Of a stretch of 64,000 nucleotides of DNA, positions 7,712 to 16,173 are shown one piece after another. Source of the DNA: Hyphomicrobiales bacterium (GTDB lineage Bacteria > Pseudomonadota > Alphaproteobacteria > Rhizobiales > Beijerinckiaceae); NCBI GenBank assembly GCA_027489535.1, contig JAIXZO010000022.1:62001-126000 (forward strand), in the 5' to 3' direction. Numbering within the stretch: the first letter of the stretch is position 1; every line of letters begins with the position of its first letter. Under the pieces are notes generated by a model that saw only the letters and a list, made by a program, of their open reading frames with translations, was not told the origin of the DNA and did no database searches. The position numbers were made by a program, and so were the translations under genes.

Positions 7712-9799
7712 GTGGCGAAGCTCGATTGGACGCCCCTCGTCCCGCTTTCCGTCCTTCTTGCGGTCGCGGCGATCGCCGTTTTGGCGCTTGCCTTCGCGGT
7801 TCTCGCGCGTCGGCCCGGTACGGTCATGCGCGCGGTGGCGCTTGCGGCGCTGCTTGCGGCGCTCGGCAACCCGTCCTTCGTGACCGAGGAGCGCGACCGG
7901 TTGAAGGACGTCGTCGCCCTTGTGGTGGATCGCTCAGGTTCGCAACGGCTCGGCGGGCGTGAAGCGCAGACCGAAAAGGTGAAGGCGGAAATCGAAAAGC
8001 GCATCGCATCGATGCCCGCGCTGGAACTGCGCGTGATCGAAGCGACGGATCGAGACGAGAGCGGCTCGGCCCTGTTCGCTGCGCTCGAACGCGGCCTCTC
8101 CGACGTCCCGCCCGAGCGGATCGCGGGCGCGCTGATGATTACCGACGGGCAAGTGCACGACATTCCCGCGGCGGCGTCCGCGCTCGGCTTTCGTGCGCCC
8201 GTTCATGCGCTGGTCACCGGCCATCCGGGCGAGCGCGACCGGCGCATCGAGCTGATCGACGCACCGCGCTACGGCATCGTCGGCAAGGACCAGACGATCC
8301 GTCTGCGGGTTCGCGAAACCGGAGGCGACAATGCCCCCGTCCGCCTGAGCGCGGCGGTGGACGGACGCCCCGTCGGCGAACGCCGCGTGCGTCCGGGCGA
8401 GACCGTCCGTCTGCCCGTGCGCATCGAGCACGGCGGGCCGAACGTGGTCGAACTGAGTGTCGACGCCGCGCCGGGCGAGCTGACGGAGTTGAACAACAAG
8501 GCCGTCGTCACCATCGAAGGCATCCGCGACAAGCTGAAGGTGCTGCTGGTGTCCGGCCGTCCGCATTCGGGCGAGCGCACCTGGCGCAACATGCTGAAAT
8601 CCGACGCGGCGGTGGATCTCGTGCACTTCACCATCCTGCGTCCGCCCGAAAAGCAGGACGGCACGCCGATCAACGAATTGTCGCTGATCGCCTTCCCCAC
8701 GCGCGAACTGTTCGAGACCAAGATCAAGGAATTCGACCTGATCATCTTCGACCGTTACGCCAACCAATCCATCCTGCCGGCCGTCTATTTCGCCAATATC
8801 GTGCGCTATGTGCGCGAAGGCGGCGCGGTGCTGGTGGCGGCCGGACCCGAATTCCGCAATCGCCAAGGCCTCGCAGGCACGCCGCTTGCCGCCGTGATGC
8901 CGGCGGAACCGGACGGCAACGTCATCGAAGAGGCGTTCCGCACCACGCTGACGGATGCCGGCAAGCGCCATCCGGTCACCCGCGGGCTGCCGGGCAGCGA
9001 GAGCGAGCCGCCGGCATGGGGCGAGTGGCTGCGCCACGTCTCGGCCACGGTCCGTACAGGCACGCCCGTCTTGGCGGGCGCCGACAACAAGCCGATGCTG
9101 ATCCTTTCGCGTGAGGGCAAGGGGCGCGTCGCGCTGCTGTTGTCGGACCATGCATGGCTTTGGGCGCGGGAGTTCCGCGGCGGCGGGCCGCATCTCGACC
9201 TGCTGCGCCGCACCGGCCACTGGCTGATGAAGGAACCGGACCTCGAGGAAGAAGCGCTTCGGGCGCGCGCCGCCTCCGGCCGCCTGCTGATCGAGCGTCA
9301 GACGATGGCGGATTCGCCGAAGCCGGTCGTCGTCTCCGGTCCCTCCGGTCACGAGCGCACGGCGACACCGGTCGCGGTCGGGCCGGGCCTGTGGAGGACT
9401 GAAGTCGACGTGGAGGAAATGGGGCTGCATCGCGTGCGCGACGGCGATCTTACCGCCTTTGCGAGCATCGGCCCGCCGAACCCGCGCGAATATCGCGAGG
9501 TGGTCTCGGCCACCGAACCGCTGACCGCGATCACCGAAGCGACGGGCGGCTCCGCACGGCGCGTCTCCCGCAGCGAAGGCGACGAACCGCGCGTGCCGAG
9601 CATCGTGACGCTGCGCAATGCCGGCCGCTTCGCGGGAACCGACTATATCGGCCTGCGCGACACGGAAGCCTATTCCGTGCGCGGCGTCGGAGTCTGGTCC
9701 GTGTTCCTCGGTATCACCGGCCTCGCATTGCTCGCGGCGAGCCTTCTGCTCGCTTGGCTCGCCGAAGCGGGCTTCAGGCGGCGAACGGAGCGGGGATGA
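7712..9799 (+). CDS. VWA / glutamine amidotransferase-like membrane protein
   Basis: A 695-aa protein starting with GTG. It has two N-terminal membrane helices (about residues 5-28 and 37-55), then a VWA-like domain with an intact DxSxS (VVDRSGSQ) and an ALMITDGQVHD strand. A class I glutamine amidotransferase-like fold follows (KVLLVSGRPHSGERTWRNML), and a single C-terminal helix (FLGITGLALLAASLLLAWLA) near the end. It is the last gene of the moxR operon. The whole operon resembles the Bat-type modules linked to envelope and stress functions; the specific job in this lineage is not known to me. Its end overlaps the convergent GNAT gene by 26 bases. Confidence 0.8.
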   Translation: MAKLDWTPLVPLSVLLAVAAIAVLALAFAVLARRPGTVMRAVALAALLAALGNPSFVTEERDRLKDVVALVVDRSGSQRLGGREAQTEKVKAEIEKRIASMPALELRVIEATDRDESGSALFAALERGLSDVPPERIAGALMITDGQVHDIPAAASALGFRAPVHALVTGHPGERDRRIELIDAPRYGIVGKDQTIRLRVRETGGDNAPVRLSAAVDGRPVGERRVRPGETVRLPVRIEHGGPNVVELSVDAAPGELTELNNKAVVTIEGIRDKLKVLLVSGRPHSGERTWRNMLKSDAAVDLVHFTILRPPEKQDGTPINELSLIAFPTRELFETKIKEFDLIIFDRYANQSILPAVYFANIVRYVREGGAVLVAAGPEFRNRQGLAGTPLAAVMPAEPDGNVIEEAFRTTLTDAGKRHPVTRGLPGSESEPPAWGEWLRHVSATVRTGTPVLAGADNKPMLILSREGKGRVALLLSDHAWLWAREFRGGGPHLDLLRRTGHWLMKEPDLEEEALRARAASGRLLIERQTMADSPKPVVVSGPSGHERTATPVAVGPGLWRTEVDVEEMGLHRVRDGDLTAFASIGPPNPREYREVVSATEPLTAITEATGGSARRVSRSEGDEPRVPSIVTLRNAGRFAGTDYIGLRDTEAYSVRGVGVWSVFLGITGLALLAASLLLAWLAEAGFRRRTERG

Positions 9800-10283
9800 T
9801 CGGGCCGCCGAGATCGTCGGGCGTTTCGCCCGTCAGATCCAGCATCAGGAAGCGTGCAGGATCGACCGGACCGGGCAGCGTGAAGCGACCGGCCCGAACG
9901 CGGCAGAAACCGACCTTGGCGTAAAACGGCTCGTCGCCGACGAGGAAGATCAGCGTATGTCCGTGCTCCTTCGCCGCCGCGATGGAACGCTCGAGCAACC
10001 GCCTGCCGATGCCGCGGTTCATGAAGGCCGGATCGACCGTCAGCGGCCCGAGCAGCAGCGCGGGTACGCCGCCCGCGACGATCGGGCTGAGCCGGATCGA
10101 GCCGACGATCAACGTTCCGACCAGTGCCGTGAACGACAGGCCGGGCGCGGGCGGTACGCCTTCGCGCAGGCGATACGCCGTGCGTGCGAAACGGCCGGGG
10201 CCGAAGGCGCGTTCATGCAGCTTGTCGATGGCGGCGGTGTCGGCCGGAAGTTCGGCCCTGATGACGAGGGGAAGATCGGTCAT
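9774..10283 (-). CDS. GNAT family N-acetyltransferase
   Basis: A 169-aa GNAT protein. The acetyl-CoA loop is visible in MNRGIGRRLLERSIAAAKE, with a preceding LLLGPLTVDPAF strand and a following IFLVGDEPFYAKVGF element typical of the YhbS/N-acetyltransferase branch. The ATG at 10283 (MTDLPLVIRAELP) is preferred over an extension of 16 residues that begins inside the intergenic region. It converges on the VWA gene. The acceptor substrate cannot be told. Confidence 0.82.
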   Translation of the reverse strand: MTDLPLVIRAELPADTAAIDKLHERAFGPGRFARTAYRLREGVPPAPGLSFTALVGTLIVGSIRLSPIVAGGVPALLLGPLTVDPAFMNRGIGRRLLERSIAAAKEHGHTLIFLVGDEPFYAKVGFCRVRAGRFTLPGPVDPARFLMLDLTGETPDDLGGPIIPAPFAA

Positions 10284-10518
10284 GCGGATGCTCTCGGGCG
10301 TCGAATGGCCCCGTGACGAGGAAGCGCGCAAATGCGCGTGCCGGAATCAGATTCGATCCGTTCCGTCTCGTCGTCGCTGCAGATGGAGCATCGCATCTTC
10401 CCGAAAGCGGCACCGTACGCCGCACGAAACGGCGTCTAACACGATGCACGGGGCGGCGTCCATGCGCAGCGAAAGGCATCGGCGCCGCTTCGGCGGCTTG
10501 GCTCATGCCGCGATACAG

Positions 10519-10535
10519 TTTAGAATTTTTCAAAA
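10519..10535. promoter_or_regulatory. Irr-type iron control element (candidate)
   Basis: The 17 bp TTTAGAATTTTTCAAAA form an imperfect palindrome, TTTAGAA-N3-TTCaAAA, with one mismatch. It resembles the iron control element bound by Irr in Rhizobiales, and ends 15 bases before the mbfA start codon. Binding there would be expected to repress mbfA under low iron. It stands out as AT-rich against GC-rich surroundings. Confidence 0.65.
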
Positions 10536-10550
10536 CTGGAGCTTTGCATC

Positions 10551-11525
10551 ATGGCCCTGCGCAGTTTCGCGGAATTGGACGAACGTGAAGTGCTCGCTCT
10601 CGCGATTTCGAGCGAGGAAGAGGACTCCCGCATCTATCAGAGCTTCGCGGACCGCTTGCGCGAGCCCTACCCGCATTCCGCCAAGATCTTCGACGACATG
10701 GCGGAGGAGGAGCGCGGCCATCGCGACCAGCTTTACGGGCTGTACCGCACGAAGTTCGGCGAGCATCTGCCGCCCATCCGCCGCGACGACGTGAAGGGCT
10801 TTCTGAAGCGCCGTCCGGTGAGGCTGCAGAAGACGCTCGGCATGGACGACATGCGCAAGGAAGCCGAGATCATGGAAATGCAGGCGGCGCGCTTCTACGA
10901 AAAAGCCGCCGAGCGCAGCCGCGACGTCTCGGTGAGACAATTGCTGGTGCAGTTGGCCGAGGCCGAGCGCGGGCACGAGAAGCGCGCAGGTGAACTTGCG
11001 GGCGGGATCGCCCCCGAGGCGAAGGACGAAGAGGCTGCGACCCGGCATCGCATGTTCGTGCTGCAATTCGTGCAGCCGGGCCTGGCGGGACTGATGGACG
11101 GCTCGGTTTCGACGCTGGCGCCGATCTTCGCCGCGGCATTCGCCACCCACAACAATTGGAGCACGTTTCTCGTCGGCCTTGCGGCTTCGGTCGGGGCCGG
11201 GATCAGCATGGGGCTGACGGAGGCGTTGTCCGACGACGGCCAGATCACCGGGCGCGGCGCGCCTTGGATCCGGGGTACCGTCTGCGGGATCATGACGACG
11301 ATAGGCGGCTTGGGCCACACCCTGCCCTATCTGGTACCGGACTCGTGGCCCAACGCGTTCTGGATCGCCACCACGATCGCGACGCTAATCGTGTTCGTCG
11401 AATTGTGGGCCATCGCGTGGATCCGCGCCCGCTACATGGACACCCCCTTCCTGCAGGCCGTGTTTCAGGTGGTGGCCGGCGGCGTTCTCGTCTTCCTCGC
11501 GGGCATCTTCATCGGCAGTGCTTGA
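10551..11525 (+). CDS. mbfA: MbfA: membrane ferritin-like/VIT1 iron exporter
   Basis: A 324-aa fusion of an N-terminal rubrerythrin/ferritin-like domain and a C-terminal VIT1 membrane domain. The N-terminal half has two ExxH-type di-iron motifs, EEERGH (about residues 61-66) and EAERGH (about 141-146). The membrane part begins at FVQPGLAGLMDGSVSTLAPI, includes GISMGLTEALSDDG, and has about five helices. MbfA proteins export iron and protect against iron and peroxide stress in Rhizobiales. The Irr-like box just upstream fits known iron control of this gene. Confidence 0.92.
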   Translation: MALRSFAELDEREVLALAISSEEEDSRIYQSFADRLREPYPHSAKIFDDMAEEERGHRDQLYGLYRTKFGEHLPPIRRDDVKGFLKRRPVRLQKTLGMDDMRKEAEIMEMQAARFYEKAAERSRDVSVRQLLVQLAEAERGHEKRAGELAGGIAPEAKDEEAATRHRMFVLQFVQPGLAGLMDGSVSTLAPIFAAAFATHNNWSTFLVGLAASVGAGISMGLTEALSDDGQITGRGAPWIRGTVCGIMTTIGGLGHTLPYLVPDSWPNAFWIATTIATLIVFVELWAIAWIRARYMDTPFLQAVFQVVAGGVLVFLAGIFIGSA

Positions 11526-11560
11526 CGCGGGGCGGGGCCGCGGGCGACACGTGGAGCCCG

Positions 11561-12445
11561 ATGTTCCGTCTCGCGCACCTTTCCGATCCGCATCTCGGCC
11601 CCCTGCCCCAACCGCGCCTGCGCGAGTTGGCGAGCAAGCGCCTGACCGGCTACGCCAACTGGCGGCGCGGCCGGAACCGCACGCACGATATGAGCATTCT
11701 CGACGCCATCGTCGCGGACATGCTGGCGCAAGCGCCCGACCACGTCGCCTGCACGGGCGACCTCGTCAATATCGGCCTGCATGCCGAATTTCCCGAAGCA
11801 CGGCGCTTCATGGAACGGCTCGGCCCGCCCGAACGCGCCAGCTTCGTGCCCGGCAATCATGACGCCTACGTCAAGACGGCGTTGCTCGACATCGAGAGGT
11901 TCCTGTCGCCCTGGATGACGTCGGGCAACGGCAAGTTCGAAGGCTTTCCTTATGTGCGGCTCGCCGGGCCCATCGCGCTGATCGGATTGTCGTCGGGCGT
12001 GCCCACCGCGCCGTTTCTCGCTTCGGGCACTTTGGGGCGCGAGCAGCGGGCGAAGCTGGGCGACGTGCTGCGCTTTCTCGGCGGTCAAGGTTTGGCGCGG
12101 GTGATCCTGATCCATCATCCCCCGCACCGCAGCGGCGCGAAGACGGGCCGCGGACTGACCGATGCGGCGGCGCTCGAAGACATCCTCGCGGAAACGGGCG
12201 CGGAGCTGCTGCTGCACGGGCACAACCACACGGTTTCGGCGACGCATGTCGACGGTCCGGGCGGCCGCCGCATTCCCGTCGTCGGCGCGCCGTCCGCCTC
12301 CGCATGCGGCGGCACGCTGACCCACCGCGCGGGCTATCACATGTTCTCGATCGACATGACGGAAACGGGGATCGAGATTTCAGGGCTCACCCGCGGGCTG
12401 CGCGAAGACGGCAGCATCGGCGAGATCGGCCCCATCCCGCTTTGA
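11561..12445 (+). CDS. Calcineurin-like metallophosphoesterase
   Basis: A 294-aa class III phosphodiesterase-type protein. All metal-binding blocks are present in order: HLSDPHLG, ACTGDLVNIG, VPGNHDAYV, LIHHPP and LLHGHNHT. It is presumably cytosolic, since no signal peptide is seen. It starts about 36 bases after mbfA and may share its transcript, though no iron link is evident. The substrate could be a cyclic nucleotide or another phosphodiester and is not decidable here. Confidence 0.88.
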   Translation: MFRLAHLSDPHLGPLPQPRLRELASKRLTGYANWRRGRNRTHDMSILDAIVADMLAQAPDHVACTGDLVNIGLHAEFPEARRFMERLGPPERASFVPGNHDAYVKTALLDIERFLSPWMTSGNGKFEGFPYVRLAGPIALIGLSSGVPTAPFLASGTLGREQRAKLGDVLRFLGGQGLARVILIHHPPHRSGAKTGRGLTDAAALEDILAETGAELLLHGHNHTVSATHVDGPGGRRIPVVGAPSASACGGTLTHRAGYHMFSIDMTETGIEISGLTRGLREDGSIGEIGPIPL

Positions 12446-12463
12446 CGGGCGACGGAGGGCGGT

Positions 12464-13114
12464 TCAGAAGCCCAAGGCGCGAAGCGCCGGCGCGAACTTT
12501 CCGGTCGCCCACCAGGCATAGAGGAACACGGCGCCCGCGCCGGCGACCATTCCGCTCAGAAAACTGATGACCTGATCGGGCATTCCCGCGCGCATCGCGG
12601 GCGCGGGTTTCGCGGCCGCTGCGACAGGCCGTTTGGGCGGGGCTTCCCGAGGCGGACCGGCGACGCGCGCCAACTCGCTCGACAACATCTTTTCGCGTTC
12701 GACCAGACGGCGGGCGAGATATTCGGTGACGGCGAGCGCCATCAGGTTCACGCCGTCGGTTTCGGCGATCACGATGCGGCCGCGGCGCGTGTCCTGCATG
12801 AAACGATAGATGCGCCGATCATGGCCCATCTCGACGAAGGCCAACATGTCCACATAAAGCCGGGGCCGCTCGCCCGCCACCAAGCCGTGGTCGAACAAGT
12901 CGGCATCACGCGGCAACTCGGCGAAGACGGGCTTGAGGAGGTCGTGAAGCATCTGCAGGCGGGCGATTTCCGCACCGCGAAGCTCGGCCACGGCCTTCGA
13001 ACGCTCCGCATCCTCGATGCGCGCACGACGCATCGAGTCGATCAGGTCCGGCCCCCCGGACGGCGGGGCTCGGAACGGCGCATCCGCGCCGGCGCGGACG
13101 TCAACGGGCTTCAT
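12464..13114 (-). CDS. conserved hypothetical protein with C-terminal membrane helix
   Basis: A 216-aa protein that I do not recognise by name. The middle part is mixed helix/strand (LQMLHDLLKPVFAELP, RPRLYVDMLAFVEMGHD, IVIAETDGVNLMALAVTEYL). A Pro/Ala-rich linker (about residues 160-180) leads to a single membrane helix near the C-terminus (FLSGMVAGAGAVFLYAWWA). This suggests a cytosolic domain anchored by its tail. The ATG at 13114 is used; a TTG directly before it is the only extension. It converges with the phosphoesterase gene, 18 bases apart. Confidence 0.6.
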   Translation of the reverse strand: MKPVDVRAGADAPFRAPPSGGPDLIDSMRRARIEDAERSKAVAELRGAEIARLQMLHDLLKPVFAELPRDADLFDHGLVAGERPRLYVDMLAFVEMGHDRRIYRFMQDTRRGRIVIAETDGVNLMALAVTEYLARRLVEREKMLSSELARVAGPPREAPPKRPVAAAAKPAPAMRAGMPDQVISFLSGMVAGAGAVFLYAWWATGKFAPALRALGF

Positions 13115-13223
13115 CAAATTAAGGTAAATCCTCCGTAGCTGCGGAGAAAGCAGCGCCGCCCATCGTGGTTAAGCGACGGTTACCGGGTGCGACGGCACCG
13201 TGCGGCACATGGAGAGCGGCCGA

Positions 13224-13397
13224 TCAGCCCTTCGCCCGCGCGTCGTCGATCGGCTCTACGTCGCTGTCGTCGAGAATGCGCACGGCCGCCCCGTCGAGGT
13301 CATCGTATTGACCGCTGCGCAAAGACCACAAGAACGCACCGAGCCCCATCAGGCCCAAGCACAGCGCGATAGGCACCAGATACAGAAGGACTTTCAT
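13224..13397 (-). CDS. ccoS: CcoS, cbb3 oxidase assembly protein
   Basis: A 57-aa peptide: an N-terminal membrane helix (LVPIALCLGLMGLGAFLWSL) followed by SGQYDDLDGAAVRIL, the CcoS/FixS signature. The ATG at 13397 overlaps the ccoI stop as ATGA, so it is the translationally coupled last gene of the ccoNOQP-GHIS operon. CcoS is needed for cofactor insertion into cbb3 oxidase. Confidence 0.93.
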   Translation of the reverse strand: MKVLLYLVPIALCLGLMGLGAFLWSLRSGQYDDLDGAAVRILDDSDVEPIDDARAKG

Positions 13398-15646
13398 GCG
13401 CCCGCCCTCGCCTCGACGCCGGGCGTCGTCGCCCGACCGCCCTCATATGCAGAACGCGGCAGGGATGCCGAACGATCCGCCCGCGCGCGCAGGGCGTTGA
13501 GCGTGACGATGACGGAGGAGCCGGACATGGCCGCGGCGGCGATCAGCGGCGTGACATGGCCCATGACGGCCAGAGGCACGGCCACGGCATTGTAGATCAC
13601 CGCGATCGCCAGATTCTGCCGCATGATCGTCAACGCGCGACGCGCGATGAGGGCGGCCGCGACCACGGGCGCAAGCCTTTCGCCCATGAACAGCGCATCG
13701 GCCGAAGCCTGCGCCACATGCGCGGCGGTGACGGGCGACAGCGAGGCATGGGCCGCGGCCAGCGCGGGCGCATCATTGAGGCCGTCGCCGACCATCAGAA
13801 CCTTGCGGCCCTCGGCCTTCATGGCGTCCAGCGCGGCGATCTTGTCGGCGGGCTTGCAGCCGAAGCGGCTGTCCGCAATGCCGAGCGCAAGCGCCGCCGC
13901 CGCGACTGGCGCTTCCCGATCGCCCGAGAGGATCGCGAGCCGGAATCCGGCCGCCCGCAAGGCGGCGACCGCCTCGCGCGCATCGGGGCGCAAGGTCTGC
14001 CGCAGCGTGAATACGGCTGAACGGCCGCCGTGGCGGAAGGCGATGGCCGTGGCTTCCGGGTCGGCGGCGAGGATGCGCGCGGCTTCTGCGTCCGCTCCGC
14101 AAAATGCGGGACTGCCCAGCCGTGCTTCGACGCCCTCGATCACGGCGACGACGCCCTCCCCCGTGCGCTCCTCCGCGCCCGCGAAAGGCAAAGCACCGCG
14201 CGCCTCGCCGGACAGTGCGACCGCGAGCGGGTGCCGGCTCGACAAGGCCAGACGGGCCGCCGTCGCGAGAATGTCGGGATCATGCCGACCGCGGTCGACG
14301 ATGCGGGGCTCGGGCAAGGTCAGCGTGCCGGTCTTGTCGAACACGACGGTGTCGCAAGCCGCCAGACGCTCCACCGCTTCCGGCGATTGCAGCAGGACGC
14401 CGGCCCGAAACAGCGATCCGGCCGCGACGACCTGCGTCGCGGGCACGGCGAGCGCGAGCGCGCAGGGGCAGGTGATGATGAGCACCGCGATGGCGATGAC
14501 CAACGAGTCATGCAGGCCCGCGCCCATGAAAAGCCATCCGGCGAGCGTCGCGAAGGCGGCCACATGCACGACCGGCGCATAGATGCGGGCGGCACGGTCG
14601 GCGAGGCGGAGATAGCGCGACCGGGCTTGCGCCGCGTCGGCCACAAGGCGGTTCACTTCGGCGATGAGCGACGAGTCGGCGGGCGCCGTCGCGCGGACGG
14701 TCAGAGCGCCCGAGACGTTCAACGTCCCGGCATAGACCTGCATACCGGGTGCGACGGGTTCGCGGGCGGTTTCGCCGGTCACGAGGCTCGCATCCAATTC
14801 CGAGAGCCCGGTGAGCACGACGCCGTCGACGGCGATCCGTTCGCCGGGACGCACCAGAACCTCGTCGCCCGGCCGCACGGCCCTGACCGGCACTTCATGC
14901 GCGCCGTCCGGCCGCAAAAGCACCGCCGTCTCGCCGCGCATGGCCATGAGGTTGTCTGCGACGGTGCGGGTGCGCCGGCGCATCGCCTGATCGAGAACGC
15001 GACCGAGCAGCAGGAAGAACAGCAACATCACCGCCGAGTCGAAATAGGCGTGATGCGCGGAGTGGATCGTCTCGTAGAGGGACAGGGCCAAGGCCAGCGT
15101 GACGCCGAGCGAGATCGGCACGTCCATCGTCATGGATCGATTGCGCAGCGCCCGCGCCGCTTTGACGAAGAACGGACGTCCCGCATAGGCCGCGGACGGC
15201 AGGGCGATCAGCGCCGAAAGCCAGTGGAAAAGATCGCGCGTCTCGTCGGTGATGTCGCCGGCATTGCCGGACCACACGGAGACGGAGAGCAGCATGACGT
15301 TCATCGCCGCAAAGCCCGCCACGGCCAAGCGGCGCAGCAGATCGCGCGTCTCGGCCGCTTCGACCTCCTCCTGTCGCGACGGGCGGAACGGGTGAGCCTT
15401 GTAGCCGATTGCGGCGAGGCGGCGCACGACCTCGAGCGGCTCGAAGGCGTCGTCGCGCCAGACCAAGGCGAGCCGGCGGTGGGTATAATTCACGCGCGCC
15501 GAAGCGAGGCCCGCAACCGGCGCGAGGCCGTTCTCGATATCGCCGATACAGGCGGCGCAGGTGATGCCCTCGACGGCAAGATCGAGCCTACGATCGCCGT
15601 TCGCGGAGGTTTCGACGAAAGCGGAAAAATTGATGGCGGGGGACAC
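13394..15646 (-). CDS. ccoI: CcoI/FixI copper-transporting P1B-ATPase
   Basis: A 750-aa heavy-metal P-type ATPase that delivers copper during cbb3 oxidase assembly. It has an N-terminal HMA domain with CAAC (GITCAACIGDIENG, about residues 29-42), the membrane CPC motif ITCPCALALAVP, the phosphorylation site DKTGTLTLPEP and the hinge MVGDGLNDAPAL. The start is GTG at 15646, 17 bases after fixH; no ATG lies near. Its place between fixH and ccoS distinguishes it from CopA-type exporters. Confidence 0.93.
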   Translation of the reverse strand: MSPAINFSAFVETSANGDRRLDLAVEGITCAACIGDIENGLAPVAGLASARVNYTHRRLALVWRDDAFEPLEVVRRLAAIGYKAHPFRPSRQEEVEAAETRDLLRRLAVAGFAAMNVMLLSVSVWSGNAGDITDETRDLFHWLSALIALPSAAYAGRPFFVKAARALRNRSMTMDVPISLGVTLALALSLYETIHSAHHAYFDSAVMLLFFLLLGRVLDQAMRRRTRTVADNLMAMRGETAVLLRPDGAHEVPVRAVRPGDEVLVRPGERIAVDGVVLTGLSELDASLVTGETAREPVAPGMQVYAGTLNVSGALTVRATAPADSSLIAEVNRLVADAAQARSRYLRLADRAARIYAPVVHVAAFATLAGWLFMGAGLHDSLVIAIAVLIITCPCALALAVPATQVVAAGSLFRAGVLLQSPEAVERLAACDTVVFDKTGTLTLPEPRIVDRGRHDPDILATAARLALSSRHPLAVALSGEARGALPFAGAEERTGEGVVAVIEGVEARLGSPAFCGADAEAARILAADPEATAIAFRHGGRSAVFTLRQTLRPDAREAVAALRAAGFRLAILSGDREAPVAAAALALGIADSRFGCKPADKIAALDAMKAEGRKVLMVGDGLNDAPALAAAHASLSPVTAAHVAQASADALFMGERLAPVVAAALIARRALTIMRQNLAIAVIYNAVAVPLAVMGHVTPLIAAAAMSGSSVIVTLNALRARADRSASLPRSAYEGGRATTPGVEARAGA

Positions 15647-15663
15647 GACCGAACCTTTCCGCT

Positions 15664-16173
15664 TCAGTTCAACACGACGCGGGAGCGCGACAGAAACACG
15701 CGCTCGCCATCACGCTCGAACTGGATCACGAGATTCCACTGACCGGGATCGAGATCGCCCAAAGCGGCGCGGTAGCGGCCGTCGCCATCACGCAACAGGG
15801 CGGCCTTTCGGTCTTCGCGACGGTCGGCGGGCCGCGCCAACAGCACGGTTCCTTCCAAATCCGTGACGCCGACGCCGGCCTTGTCCCTTACGTCGACGGT
15901 CACGCCGACGCCCGACGCGTCGCGCACGGGTCGCGCCTCCACCGTCCAACCGCGTTCGTCCTGCACCCGCGCGGCGGCCAATTCCTTGTTGAAGGACAGC
16001 CCCGCCCGGTAGGCGCCGTCGGTCTCCAGCCCGCCGAAGGTGCTGGTGGCGGCGCGCAACATGATCATGTTCACTGTGAACACGACCGTGAAGAAGGAGA
16101 CGATCATGATCAGCACGTGACGGCCGGTCAGCGGGCGGCCCGCAGGCCGCTCTACGTCGGAGGAGATGGTCAT
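15664..16173 (-). CDS. fixH: FixH/CcoH, cbb3 assembly protein
   Basis: A 169-aa single-span membrane protein. The segment GRHVLIMIVSFFTVVFTVNM (about residues 18-37) is the conserved FixH helix, followed by FGGLETDGAYRAGLSFNKEL and a periplasmic beta-rich domain. The start overlaps the ccoG stop by 4 bases. FixH supports cbb3 oxidase maturation and stability. Confidence 0.92.
   Translation of the reverse strand: MTISSDVERPAGRPLTGRHVLIMIVSFFTVVFTVNMIMLRAATSTFGGLETDGAYRAGLSFNKELAAARVQDERGWTVEARPVRDASGVGVTVDVRDKAGVGVTDLEGTVLLARPADRREDRKAALLRDGDGRYRAALGDLDPGQWNLVIQFERDGERVFLSRSRVVLN

Noticed and set aside
14030-15742. 570-codon plus-strand open frame opposite ccoI
   Set aside because: ccoI on the minus strand has every P-type ATPase motif; the opposite frame is a shadow.
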